DNA from: Planctomycetota bacterium
GTDB lineage: Bacteria; Planctomycetota; PUPC01; JACPCR01
DNA: 64,000 nt
Direction: 5' to 3'
Assembly: GCA_027625095.1 (NCBI GenBank)
Contig: JAQBXN010000011.1
Coordinates: forward strand, 39,968-103,967
Shown piece by piece: positions 10,096 through 19,375 of this stretch. Numbering within the stretch: position 1 is the first letter of the stretch; each line of letters starts with the position of its first letter. Position numbers and translations under genes: made by a program. The notes under the pieces are model-generated. The model did not search any database. It saw only the letters and a program-made list of their open reading frames with translations, and was not told where the DNA came from.

Positions 10096-10429
10096 TAACT
10101 TCTCAATAAGTTCGGGTAAGGATACTGAAAACTCCTCTCAGGACCTCGGTGCGTCGTACGTGACCTTCCCTGGGAGCGGAAGCGTCCCGCTTCCGAATTC
10201 GAGGGCGAGACGCCCAGGGTCCCGTCAAAGTCGGTATCGTAGCTCCGGTCTCCAGGCCGGAGTCCCTTTTCGGCGGCCTGGAGGCCGCCGCTACGATGGG
10301 TTGCCGAGGGTGAACAATGGCGTTCCGTCTGTTTTGCCCGACTTTGACGGGACCCTGGAGCCCCCCGCTCCCAGGTGAGTTCCGGTCAGACGGTGAGATG
10401 AGCATTACCCGTGGTTATTGAGAAGTTAG
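10096..10429. mobile_element. MITE-like non-autonomous element, 334 bp, with TIRs and target duplication
   Basis: Ends: left 10096-10119 and right 10406-10429 are inverted copies matching at 21 of 24 positions (14 outer bases TAACTTCTCAATAA perfect, 3 mismatched, then CGGGTAA perfect). Immediately outside both ends is the same 10-mer GATCGGTTTG (10086-10095 and 10430-10439), as expected for a target-site duplication. No coding frame is convincing inside. Further inward are nested inverted repeats. I read it as a miniature element mobilised by a transposase encoded elsewhere; the IS family cannot be named from this window, though a ~10-bp duplication would suit IS4- or ISAs1-like enzymes. Confidence 0.8.
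10169..10375. repeat. Nested palindromic core of the miniature element
   Basis: Several perfect inverted repeats are stacked here. An 11-bp pair CCTGGGAGCGG (10169-10179) matches 10365-10375, and a 21-bp pair matches between 10214-10234 and 10338-10358. ATCGTAGC (10236-10243) pairs with 10290-10297. Local hairpins are GGAAGCG-TCC-CGCTTCC (10178-10194), CTCCGG/CCGGAG (10243-10262) and the 20-bp palindrome CGGCGGCC-TGGA-GGCCGCCG (10271-10290). The whole can fold into a branched cruciform or RNA structure, reminiscent of REP/BIME-type sequences. Confidence 0.85.
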
Positions 10430-10439
10430 ATCGGTTTGC
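10430..10439. repeat. Right copy of 10-bp target-site duplication
   Basis: GATCGGTTTG directly follows the right inverted end of the element at 10096-10429 and exactly matches 10086-10095. Confidence 0.8.
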
Positions 10440-11044
10440 CCCTGGGGTGGTAGCTGAGCTTTGCCCACATTTTTCTTGTAGTGCTTTGGTTTCGATTGAT
10501 CTGCCGAATTTGAAGAAGCTTCAAAGCTCTTCCTCGTAATCCTACCCGAAATCTTTGATCCTCTCCGAGTTGCACAGTTCCTGGTAAAGTATCTTTGAAC
10601 AAGTGGTCTCGTTGTCATTGGCCGAGGATGGAGGGCAAAGATTCAGAAGGCAGAGGATCGAAGATTACGAGAAAGACTACGAGAAAGAGGTACTTCGAGG
10701 TCAATAGGAAATGTGTGCAAATAGCCGGGTGATAGTAGGGTTAACATCAATTCTGTTCACCTAAGCTAAAGACCCTTGCTTGCCAGGCAGGTGAAGAAGT
10801 TTGGCTCGCTAACTGGCAGGGATTAAAGACTTGGCGTAACAATCTGATTCACCCACCATTAAGGTGGCGTGGGTCTAATCGGGTTCAGTGAACCCATTGG
10901 GGAATTGTTCGCCGTGCGCCAGTGATAGCGCTTCAGGGCGAGAAACGCCCCAGGAAGGCGATGACTCGCCCACTATAAACATGCGTCTGTAAAGTGGCAG
11001 CAGCCCTCCAACAGGTTCACTTAATATTTACCATCAAACGACAA
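10440..11044. other. Non-coding stretch before the giant exported protein
   Basis: About 600 bases without a credible gene. It holds a short purine-rich direct repeat (GATTACGAGAAAGACTACGAGAAAGAG around 10661-10690), with a partial inverted echo CTCGTAATC near 10532. There are small stems such as GGGTT/AACCC around 10880. No recognisable promoter, RNA gene or riboswitch. Confidence 0.5.
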
Positions 11045-14000
11045 ATGACAATTGTGACTCCTGTTTCCATTCTGAGACATCTGCCGATTCTCCTCCTCGT
11101 AGCAAGCCTCGCGAGCCCGGCCGCGGCCGAAATTTCAATTCGGCTGGCCGATGCTGGACAAGAGGTACCGCTTGAGTACTGGACAAAGGATGTCCCGCTT
11201 CCAGATGGCGGGCGGATGTTTTATCGCGGCCCGGGCCTGGTCTTCGTCGACGGAAAGGCTCTTGAATTTGGCAGCTACATCAATCAGCAGGGACTGCTGA
11301 AAGAGGCGAAGCCGGAGGCTGGCGATGACCTGCTCGATGAATTGGAGGGCAAAGAAAAGAAGAAGGAAAAGCAAATCCACAGCGATCGGCAGCAAGATAT
11401 TTTGAGCGGCTTTATGGCTGAAGTGCGCGGCGATTTCGCCCAGGGGGAACACACCATCGAGCCCGGCGGGCTGCGCTTCAGCGTAGATGAATTCGGGGAA
11501 GTGTCTTCACACAGCCCGATGCTTGCAAAGGCCGGAACGGAATCGCTGCGGCTCTTGTGCACACCTCTCCATATTGACTTCGTGCCGAACGGACAGGGGG
11601 CACGCATCCAGGTGCGGGTCTCGAGCGGAGGTAAGCAGATCCTGTCGGAAGATACTCTTCAAACCGGCCAAGGGAGTTGTTCGCTCCGCCTCTATCTGCC
11701 GATCTCCGATCAGCCCTACACGGTTCTGACCAATTTCGGCAGCGCGTCATTCGTCCTCGCAAAAAATGGTCTTCTCCTGCACGGCGATCCGAAGCTTCCA
11801 CCCGGTAAGATTGTTGTCGTGGAGGATGCCTCTCTGGCGTTTATTGAAGTTCCGAAGTCCGCGGTCGCAAGGGCAACACCCGCCGGAAAGGAAAGCGAAC
11901 TTTACCTCTTTACGGATCGCAATCGGGAAGTGTTCCTTGAGGGGGAAACAGTTGCCGTCTCGGTTCGCGGTTTTCAGCTCCCGGAAGGCGAAGCGACTCC
12001 GTCACTCGTGAAGGACGGGAAGCGGCTCCAACTTTCGCCAATCCAGTTCCCAGCTCAACCAACCGGCCTTGCCGCCGGCGAATTTGAACTGGACACGGGC
12101 CTGCTGCATCCGGGTGAGTACCAGCTTCGATTGCAATGCAAAGAGGTTCTGTCGAATTCGCTGCGACTGCAAATTACGCCTGCTCTGTCCGAAACCAACA
12201 TGAAACTTCTTGGGTGGTACAAGTGGGGCTCGGACAGTTTCGAGACGAAAGATTTGCAGGACGCGGTTCGCAGCGGCCTGAACATGGTCGTTCAGGGCGC
12301 TGGGCACGCACAGGGCGGCAGCGCCATCGGGCCGCACAATTCTCCGATCCAGGACTGGCCCATCACGAGGAACGGGAAAGGCATCCCGCTGGATGAGGCC
12401 CGATATCCACTGCTCAGAAACCGGCCCAACTTCCCGGTCGAGCTGCTCGAACAGAAGCTGGAAAACGATGCCGGTGCGGAGTTCCTGCTCTCGCACGGGA
12501 TCGAAAACCTGCCTCAGCTTGGCGGGCAAATCCTCTACTTTAACGTCGGCAGTTATTGGCAGAATCATGCGGACGATCGATACCAGGCCGTCTCGCACCT
12601 GGGACAGGAGTGGCGGCGCTTCCCGAATTTCGCCGGAATGGTTCACTGCGTGGGCGATGGCCCCACTCCCGCAACCAGTGGAATGGTCTGGGCGGCCGGC
12701 CCGGGTTCCTATGACATCATCCACGGACAGCGACTCGAAAAACTCCGGCAGGTTTTTGAATACAAGGTCGGCAAAGTCAAAATCAACGATAAAGACGCCG
12801 CGGCAGAATTCGAGCGAATCAATAGCGCCATGAAGGGAGCCATCGGGTTCGGGGTCGGCATGGATGCCGGACTGAAGGTCTCCGGCGATGACGCGCAAAA
12901 GCTTGAATGGGCGCGCTGGCTGAACGATCTTTATCCGAACTGCTTCCGTAATCAGCATCAGGCGCTGGCGGCCATGATGCCTCAACCGATGGTCAATTGT
13001 GGTTGGACCTGGGGGACGGGCATGGGCAGCGGAATGTGGAACGAAACGTTTTTCGGCGCTTTGAGCCATCCTGTTTCAGACGACCATGGCGATTACGGCA
13101 TCCTGCCTTTTGCTTATGTAACCGGTATCGATCTGAAGGGTGCGGGCCTCGGCAAACGCCCCTGGGTCACGCTCGATCTGCTGCCGGAACGCACGTTTGC
13201 CAACGGCCTGAAGCTGTTCCTCCAGGCGGTATCACGCAACCCGGCGGGCATCGGAGTTCTGAACACCCACGGCGATGTGGCCGGCGGCTGGAGCAAACGC
13301 AAGGACGACGGCGACCAGATGCTGACGCTGATGGAAATCGGCAGGCGTTACGGTGACCTGCTGATGTCGCTCGAGCGGTGTGACGAAATCGCGGTACTGG
13401 TCTCGTTCCGGCAAGCAGCTATCAGAGGGCAGGAGGAGCCGCGCCTCTGGGGCGCTCATTTTCTGGCGACCAAGGCCGGGTACCAGACAAACTTTGTGAC
13501 GGAGACGGAACTGCTCCACAACCCTGAAGCCCTCTCGAAATATCGTGCTGTCTTCCTTGCGCAGATGAGCCTCAAACTACCGGAGAAGCTGGATGCCGCC
13601 CTCCGCGCCTTTCAGGGAAAGGGGGGAATCGTCATCGAAGACCAGGATTCCAAGTCAGACCTCCCGGACGCGATCAAGGTTCAATGCAGCGAAATCCGCG
13701 GCGCGAACGAAGTCAACTATCACGCCATTTACGAACGCTTCGAGCCGCTGGCCAAAGAGTTCTTGGAGCAGGTACGACCGAAGCTCAAACCATTCTTTGA
13801 AGCGTCCGCCCCTCACGTCCACCTGATGAGAAGCCCCGACGGCGACCTGGAATACTGGGCGCTCTTCCACGACGGCATCCTGATGAAAGATGAATTCTCA
13901 GGTGGGCACTTCACCCAGTTCCTTTACCGAGGAACGACCGCGGTAATCACCGCTTCGACCGGCGGAGTGCTCTACGATGCGTGGAGGCGGAAACGGATCG

Positions 14001-17000
14001 ATAGGCAGACGGAAAAGGCTGACGCCACGACGAAATTATCCTGGTATGCAGACCTCCGTCGTCTTCCGGGAACGCTCTACCTCCGTGCGGATCGTCCGAT
14101 CCATTCCCTTGAAGTTCAGGCCAGTGAGAAGCCTCGGCCGGGAACGCTCTTCCGATTGCAGGCACGCCTGTTCGATCAACAGGGCAAGCCGTTCACCGGC
14201 CGGGTGCCAATCGAGGTGCTCATCAAAACGCCGGACGGAAAGAAACACACGACCATTTACCGAACGACGAATCAGGATCTGCAAATAAAGATTGCCGGCA
14301 ACGATCCACCCGGCCAGTGGCAGTGGCGCGTGACCGATCAGGCAACAGGACTCGTAGCAGAAGGCGCTTTCGAGGTCGAAGCCGAATCCGTATTGCCTCA
14401 CCTCAAACTGGTGAAAACTCCCATCTTTGATCGCGCGGCCATTTACGAGGCCCTCAAGAGCAGGGCCTTTCATATCGTGGTTTATCCGGGGCAAACCGAA
14501 CTGAAGGGGACGGCCGACTCACTTGCTGAGCGGCTTGGTAAGCTGGGGGTCAAAACCCAGGTACGAACCATCCTGCCATCCATGACGCGCCAGTACCGGA
14601 TGAACTGGAATCAGCACACGATCGAAGACGAAGAAGTGCACCAGGCCGTGCTTGGAGGGCAGGTGGTCGGGTACCGGGTCAAGGGCAAGAATCAGAACGG
14701 CACTTTCGAGAGCGATTTTGAAAAAGCGTTTTACGGCAAATACGTCGGCTCCGGGGAATGGGTCTATTATCAGGATGTGATCCTGCTTGGCCGAAGCGAT
14801 CTGCCCGGTAACCCGCTCATCGATCTCGTCACCCGACAGGCCCGCATGCTCCCGCGCAATCCGTCCCCGAATTTTCCCGCGGCCGGGAAGGGCATGCTGG
14901 GCTATGCCTGGGCGCCGTTCCATTACGGGCACGATGCGGTCGTCGTTCACGGTGCAGATGCGCTGGGACTCGACAATGCTGTCAGTGCACTCCTGGAAAT
15001 CGCTGCCGCACCCGGGAAACCGGAGATACCCTGGACCCCGATATTCGGGAAAGATGACAACGTCGTTCACGCACTCGGTGGTCGTGCTGCTGCAACTCCA
15101 AACAGTGGCGTAAAAACCGTTCGTAGCGACACGAGGATTCAGGACTCGCTGCTTCCGACCATGTTTGATCGGGCGGTGAAGCAGTTGGCCGCTCACGACA
15201 ACCGGCTCTTCATCCGTCAGGAGTCGAAACTGAGCCAGGCCGAGCCCGTATTCGCGGAGGTCGATCTCAAAGCAGGGACGTCCGTCCAGTACCGCGCCGG
15301 GGATGGCCGGATAAGGGGAAGCTCAATTGAAAATTTCATCGCCAACCACGGAAAGGAAAACTGGTACCCGTCCGGCATGCAGCGCACCACACGAGGCACG
15401 CTAATTCCCCTCGAGCGCGGCCTTTCACTTTTCGACGAAAAGCAGCAAATCGTCTGGTTTTACGACCCGTTTCCGGAAGCGATTTCTTATATGACCGCCC
15501 GCTACCCGCGCCGCTGCCAGAAGTTCACTACCACTCGGAACGGAAAATGGGTTCTTGCCAGCTTCTACGATTTCAATGCCGGCGGAGGCTACGGCCCCAG
15601 TTATTACACCTTTAATCCTGGTGTGGTGGCGTTGCTCGATGCGGAGACAGGAAAGGAAGTCTGCCGCGCCCAGGGATACTGCGGCACACAACTGGCCCTG
15701 GCCGAAGACGGCAGCCGCTTCGCCATCATCGACGATTTCGTACCCTCGCCAGACATCGGCGGCCGAGTCGCTGAGAATCCACATAGCGGCCCCGTGCTTG
15801 TTTCGTTCGATAACCGCGGCAAAGAACTTTTCCATATGCCGGCCGAGGGAGTTCAGGGATTCGCAGTCAGCGCGGATGCCCGCCGGGTTGTAGTCTCCTA
15901 CCAAGACGCCAGGCGGATCGTAACTCTCGTTGATTTCGATTCCGGTACAACGACCGAAGTCGGCTACCCCAAAACCGACCTCGGCATCGCCGCAGCGCCC
16001 AATGGCAGCTTCGCCGCCATTACCCACACCGACGGCCTCGTTCGCAAAGTTTCGTTCAAAGGCGAGGTCATGATGGAACAGCGGCTCGAAGCGCCGGGAG
16101 TTCCCGCAGTCATGGAAGACGGCACGATTGTGGTCGCCGCAGCAGACGGGAAAGTCTATTTTCCCTCATCCGGAAATGCGCCCATTCCATTCGCCTCGGA
16201 CACCATCAAGGACTTGACCGTCAAAGTGGAATCGCCTCCCGCCGGCCTGCTTCCTCCCCAGCAAACCTTCTGGGCAAAGCTCCCCAAGCAGATCAAGGTG
16301 AAGTCCAATGATTTAAAAACTCCTAGCGCTGCGCCCTTCAGCTTCAAGGGACAGAAACAATGGACGGTAAGACTGGACAAGACCGAAAACCTGAACGTTC
16401 AGGTTCTTGCTATCGATTACCTGCTTAAAGACCCCAAAGATGTCTTGAAAATATCGTTCTCACGGAGCGGCAGGAAAGTCACGTACCTTTATCCGGGCTC
16501 CCTGTCAGCGCGGACAGCCTCGATACCTTTTCGATCAAAGATCGGCGAGCCATTGGAGCTGACTCTGGAATCCGAGTCCGGTGCGTCGATCTCGCAGACC
16601 ACCGCTCGAATGTTGTCACTCGGAGATCATCTGAACTCGGCTTACATGTCACCGGAGCAGTTCGCGACCAGCGCGATGGTACCACGAGTAATGGTGCCCA
16701 ACGTGCACGGCTGCCAGTATGACCCGCGTGTCGAGCAGATGGCCTACGGCTTCCCCCAAAATTGGGGTGGCAAGCTTCCGCCCGATATCAAGGGCAAACC
16801 CGAGACGGAGGTCAAGACCTGTTTCGACGGCAATTTGTATTTCGGTACGGCGCTCTATCCAACAAGTTATCCATCCGGCCGCCCGGCATGGGCACCCCGC
16901 GGCTCGCAGCCGACGCTCCGCAGCGCCGAGGTGATCATGGAATTCTCCAAGCCCTCGACCATCGAAGGCATCGGCATCTGGGAACACCCGAACGATCTCC

Positions 17001-17257
17001 CCGTCAGCAGTTTCATCCTGGAATACTGCGACAACGGAAAGGTCGCAGATGACCTTTCCAGACAGATGACCGGTGACTGGAAAGTCGCCGTTTCGTCCCG
17101 TGACAACGACGACTATTACCACGCCCATTTCTTCAAACCCACCGCGGCAAAATTCTGGCGTTACACCATCCTGGCCACCCCCGCCCTCGTCCAGCGCATC
17201 GCCGAAATAGAACTCTACGCCCCCGGCGAATCCATTTTCGACGAAGACGACTTCTGA
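11045..17257 (+). CDS. Giant exported multidomain protein with C-terminal discoidin-like domain
   Basis: I place the start at ATG 11045 because a signal peptide (MTIVTPVSILRHLPILLLVA...SPAAA) follows directly; an in-frame GTG at 10994 would add 17 residues. No strong Shine-Dalgarno is visible. Of ~2,070 residues, ~1-310 are beta-rich. Residues ~380-1000 resemble a glycosidase-like (TIM-barrel/beta-galactosidase-like) region, with segments such as LLGWYKWGSDSFETKDLQ and GVLNTHGDVAGGWSKRKDD. Residues ~1460-1720 look like a beta-propeller (VALLDAETGKEVCRAQGY, FAVSADARRVVVSYQ). The last ~170 resemble an F5/8 type C carbohydrate-binding domain (SAEVIMEFSKPSTIEGIGIW; FWRYTILATPALVQRIAEIELY). Probably a secreted carbohydrate-active or sugar-binding protein; the enzymatic assignment is weak. 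Confidence 0.8.
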   Translation: MTIVTPVSILRHLPILLLVASLASPAAAEISIRLADAGQEVPLEYWTKDVPLPDGGRMFYRGPGLVFVDGKALEFGSYINQQGLLKEAKPEAGDDLLDELEGKEKKKEKQIHSDRQQDILSGFMAEVRGDFAQGEHTIEPGGLRFSVDEFGEVSSHSPMLAKAGTESLRLLCTPLHIDFVPNGQGARIQVRVSSGGKQILSEDTLQTGQGSCSLRLYLPISDQPYTVLTNFGSASFVLAKNGLLLHGDPKLPPGKIVVVEDASLAFIEVPKSAVARATPAGKESELYLFTDRNREVFLEGETVAVSVRGFQLPEGEATPSLVKDGKRLQLSPIQFPAQPTGLAAGEFELDTGLLHPGEYQLRLQCKEVLSNSLRLQITPALSETNMKLLGWYKWGSDSFETKDLQDAVRSGLNMVVQGAGHAQGGSAIGPHNSPIQDWPITRNGKGIPLDEARYPLLRNRPNFPVELLEQKLENDAGAEFLLSHGIENLPQLGGQILYFNVGSYWQNHADDRYQAVSHLGQEWRRFPNFAGMVHCVGDGPTPATSGMVWAAGPGSYDIIHGQRLEKLRQVFEYKVGKVKINDKDAAAEFERINSAMKGAIGFGVGMDAGLKVSGDDAQKLEWARWLNDLYPNCFRNQHQALAAMMPQPMVNCGWTWGTGMGSGMWNETFFGALSHPVSDDHGDYGILPFAYVTGIDLKGAGLGKRPWVTLDLLPERTFANGLKLFLQAVSRNPAGIGVLNTHGDVAGGWSKRKDDGDQMLTLMEIGRRYGDLLMSLERCDEIAVLVSFRQAAIRGQEEPRLWGAHFLATKAGYQTNFVTETELLHNPEALSKYRAVFLAQMSLKLPEKLDAALRAFQGKGGIVIEDQDSKSDLPDAIKVQCSEIRGANEVNYHAIYERFEPLAKEFLEQVRPKLKPFFEASAPHVHLMRSPDGDLEYWALFHDGILMKDEFSGGHFTQFLYRGTTAVITASTGGVLYDAWRRKRIDRQTEKADATTKLSWYADLRRLPGTLYLRADRPIHSLEVQASEKPRPGTLFRLQARLFDQQGKPFTGRVPIEVLIKTPDGKKHTTIYRTTNQDLQIKIAGNDPPGQWQWRVTDQATGLVAEGAFEVEAESVLPHLKLVKTPIFDRAAIYEALKSRAFHIVVYPGQTELKGTADSLAERLGKLGVKTQVRTILPSMTRQYRMNWNQHTIEDEEVHQAVLGGQVVGYRVKGKNQNGTFESDFEKAFYGKYVGSGEWVYYQDVILLGRSDLPGNPLIDLVTRQARMLPRNPSPNFPAAGKGMLGYAWAPFHYGHDAVVVHGADALGLDNAVSALLEIAAAPGKPEIPWTPIFGKDDNVVHALGGRAAATPNSGVKTVRSDTRIQDSLLPTMFDRAVKQLAAHDNRLFIRQESKLSQAEPVFAEVDLKAGTSVQYRAGDGRIRGSSIENFIANHGKENWYPSGMQRTTRGTLIPLERGLSLFDEKQQIVWFYDPFPEAISYMTARYPRRCQKFTTTRNGKWVLASFYDFNAGGGYGPSYYTFNPGVVALLDAETGKEVCRAQGYCGTQLALAEDGSRFAIIDDFVPSPDIGGRVAENPHSGPVLVSFDNRGKELFHMPAEGVQGFAVSADARRVVVSYQDARRIVTLVDFDSGTTTEVGYPKTDLGIAAAPNGSFAAITHTDGLVRKVSFKGEVMMEQRLEAPGVPAVMEDGTIVVAAADGKVYFPSSGNAPIPFASDTIKDLTVKVESPPAGLLPPQQTFWAKLPKQIKVKSNDLKTPSAAPFSFKGQKQWTVRLDKTENLNVQVLAIDYLLKDPKDVLKISFSRSGRKVTYLYPGSLSARTASIPFRSKIGEPLELTLESESGASISQTTARMLSLGDHLNSAYMSPEQFATSAMVPRVMVPNVHGCQYDPRVEQMAYGFPQNWGGKLPPDIKGKPETEVKTCFDGNLYFGTALYPTSYPSGRPAWAPRGSQPTLRSAEVIMEFSKPSTIEGIGIWEHPNDLPVSSFILEYCDNGKVADDLSRQMTGDWKVAVSSRDNDDYYHAHFFKPTAAKFWRYTILATPALVQRIAEIELYAPGESIFDEDDF

Positions 17258-17740
17258 GACGCAATTACGATTGCCACGGCGCGGAGTTAGATTACCCCCT
17301 GGCCCACAAGCTGGCTGCGCCCGGCCACGTTTGGCGCGACAAGGAATTGGGGCGGCATGCGAACTATTTGTGGAGTAAAGAAGGTTGGTTTGCTCCCCCT
17401 TTAATTTTGCTTTTTATCTTCTCTTTCTTCGGTTTTCTCATCTGTTCCGGGCCATTCTTTGCGGGAATCTCCATTCCACGCCGCTGCTCTCACATGCCAC
17501 AAGAAAGACCAGAAAGGGGAGGTTAGAGGTAAGATTAACTATAAGAAAGATTCAGCCCTGAACAGTTACCAAATTTCCGGGATTCCAACTCCCATCCAAG
17601 TCGACCCAAAAGAATCAGAATCTAGAATCCACCGATTCGAGTGCTAAAGGACGAAGATAAAACGCCCCCGCGAAGCGTCAGCACCACCATAAGAAATCGC
17701 TGCCACGGCGCGTCAGCACCACCTCCAAAAGGATTTCAAC
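17258..17740. other. Non-coding gap with a 14-bp direct repeat
   Basis: No gene is seen between the giant protein and the M48 peptidase. The exact 14-mer GCGTCAGCACCACC occurs twice, at 17675-17688 and 17710-17723, and TGCCACGGCGCG occurs near 17274 and again near 17701. This looks like duplicated non-coding debris; no promoter or terminator could be assigned. Confidence 0.5.
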
Positions 17741-18589
17741 ATGAAATGGCTACCTAAATTCCTGATCGTTTTCTTGCTTGTTCCACTTTCAATTTCAATC
17801 ACCGGCTGCCAGCGAACAGAAAATCCTCTCGGACGTAAGACCACCCACGTGTTTTCACCCAGTTACCTTCACAAGCAGGCCGATGCAGCCTACGCCGACG
17901 AAAAGAAAAAGAACCCGCAATCTGCGAACGTTGTACAGCAGGCTTTAGTGCAACGAGTCGGCCAACGCCTTATCGCGATCGCCAAACGGGACTACCCACA
18001 ACACTGCCAGGGCTTCAATTGGGAGGTGAACCTCTTCGAAAAACCCAAGATCGTAAACGCCTATTGCATGCCCGGCGGGAAGATTGCCTTCTACACCGGC
18101 ATCTTGCCGATCTGCAGAAATGAGGCGGGAGTGGCCGCGGTGATGGGGCACGAAATCTGTCACGCCCTGCTCCGTCACGGCAGCGAGCGCGTCACTCGCT
18201 CAATGGTCGTAAACGCGCTCGTCATCGGCGCGGCGATTGGCCTGGGCAGTTCGAAAATGCAGGAAAACAACAGAAAGGCAGTGATGGCTGCCATCGGCCT
18301 CGGAAGCCAGGTTGGCCTCATTCTTCCATTCTCCCGCAATCATGAATCAGAGGCCGACCGCATGGGCCTCGAGCTCATGGCCAAAGCTGGATACGAACCT
18401 GCCGAGGCGCCCGAAATCTGGGTAAGAATGTCCAAGCAGTCCGGTGGCCAGGCACCGCCGGAGTTCCTCTCCACCCATCCCAGCAATCAGTCCCGCATCG
18501 CAGAGCTCATCTCTCTGCAGCCCGGAGCGCAGGCCCATTACAAGGTGGCGCCGAACAAGTATGGTAAGGGGGAGGATATGCGGTTTTGA
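17741..18589 (+). CDS. M48-family zinc metallopeptidase lipoprotein
   Basis: The N-terminus has a hydrophobic stretch ending in the lipobox ITGC (C23), so the protein is probably lipid-anchored in the periplasm. The zinc motif is H137-E138-I-C-H141 (HEICHALLRH), with the third ligand in NHESEADRMG. At 282 residues it fits the compact periplasmic M48 group (LoiP/BepA/Oma1-like, without the multi-span HtpX membrane part). Family role: envelope protein quality control. It stands alone; the next gene starts 99 nt downstream on the same strand. Confidence 0.9.
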   Translation: MKWLPKFLIVFLLVPLSISITGCQRTENPLGRKTTHVFSPSYLHKQADAAYADEKKKNPQSANVVQQALVQRVGQRLIAIAKRDYPQHCQGFNWEVNLFEKPKIVNAYCMPGGKIAFYTGILPICRNEAGVAAVMGHEICHALLRHGSERVTRSMVVNALVIGAAIGLGSSKMQENNRKAVMAAIGLGSQVGLILPFSRNHESEADRMGLELMAKAGYEPAEAPEIWVRMSKQSGGQAPPEFLSTHPSNQSRIAELISLQPGAQAHYKVAPNKYGKGEDMRF

Positions 18590-18688
18590 GGGAAGGGCCA
18601 GACAGAGAACATGCTGCTGTTGCACGCTGATGGAATCTGAGCCTTTCAGTAATTTGCAGGAGTATTCCAAACTGCTAGCGTTTTGGGC

Positions 18689-19348
18689 ATGAGCACACTC
18701 GACGCTACGATTGAATTTTTGCGCCATTCTCCTCGTCTGCCCCAGATCCTGAGCCTGTTGCAGCGCCAGATGGAAGAGGAACGCGAACTGCGGCAGAAGT
18801 TTTATGAAGAAATGACGCCCGAGCAGAAAATTGAGTTCATTGATAATGAGGTCATTCTGCATTCTCCCGTACGGTTTCGGCACCTGGATGTAACCAAGCT
18901 CATCCTGAAGCTGATCGATACGTATGTCGACATTCATGATCTCGGAACAGTTCAAAGCGAAAAATGTCTCTGTGTCTTTCCCCGCAACGATTATGAGCCA
19001 GACATCGTTTTCTTCGGCAGCGAAAAGACAGCAGACCTGCTGTCAGACACACTGAAATTTCCCGTCCCCGACTTCGTTGTCGAAGTCCTTTCGACCTCGA
19101 CGGAGGAGCGTGACCGCGGGGTAAAGTTTGAAGACTACGCGATCAATGGCGTGGGTGAGCATTGGATCGTCGATGCCGATGAATCCGTTATCGAACAATA
19201 CGTGCTGCGAGCGGGGGAATACGATCTGAAACTGAAGTCCTCCTCCGGTAGATTACAAAGCGAGGTGATCGAGGGCTTTAATGCCCGCGTTGAGGCGTTG
19301 TTTGATCGGAAAGCAAACCGTGAAGCGCTCCGGTCGATGATGATATGA
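18689..19348 (+). CDS. Uma2-family (DUF820) PD-(D/E)XK endonuclease-like protein
   Basis: I use ATG 18689 (MSTLDATIEFLRHSPRLPQ); an in-frame TTG lies six bases earlier. Uma2 motifs are visible: IDNEVILHSPVRFRH, then YEPDIVFFG and VPDFVVEVLSTSTEERDR, which carry the D...E-x-x nuclease-like residues, and GVGEHWIVDADE. The N-terminal ~40 residues form a charged helix. These proteins are abundant in cyanobacteria and planctomycetes; their biological role is poorly defined. No partner gene is adjacent. Confidence 0.85.
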   Translation: MSTLDATIEFLRHSPRLPQILSLLQRQMEEERELRQKFYEEMTPEQKIEFIDNEVILHSPVRFRHLDVTKLILKLIDTYVDIHDLGTVQSEKCLCVFPRNDYEPDIVFFGSEKTADLLSDTLKFPVPDFVVEVLSTSTEERDRGVKFEDYAINGVGEHWIVDADESVIEQYVLRAGEYDLKLKSSSGRLQSEVIEGFNARVEALFDRKANREALRSMMI

Positions 19349-19375
19349 GTGCCACGCAGGATTGGGCTTTCCTTC

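Noticed and set aside
12002..13069. 355-residue open frame on the minus strand inside the giant exported protein
   Set aside because: Antisense shadow of a coding region with a signal peptide and recognisable domains; no motif of its own.
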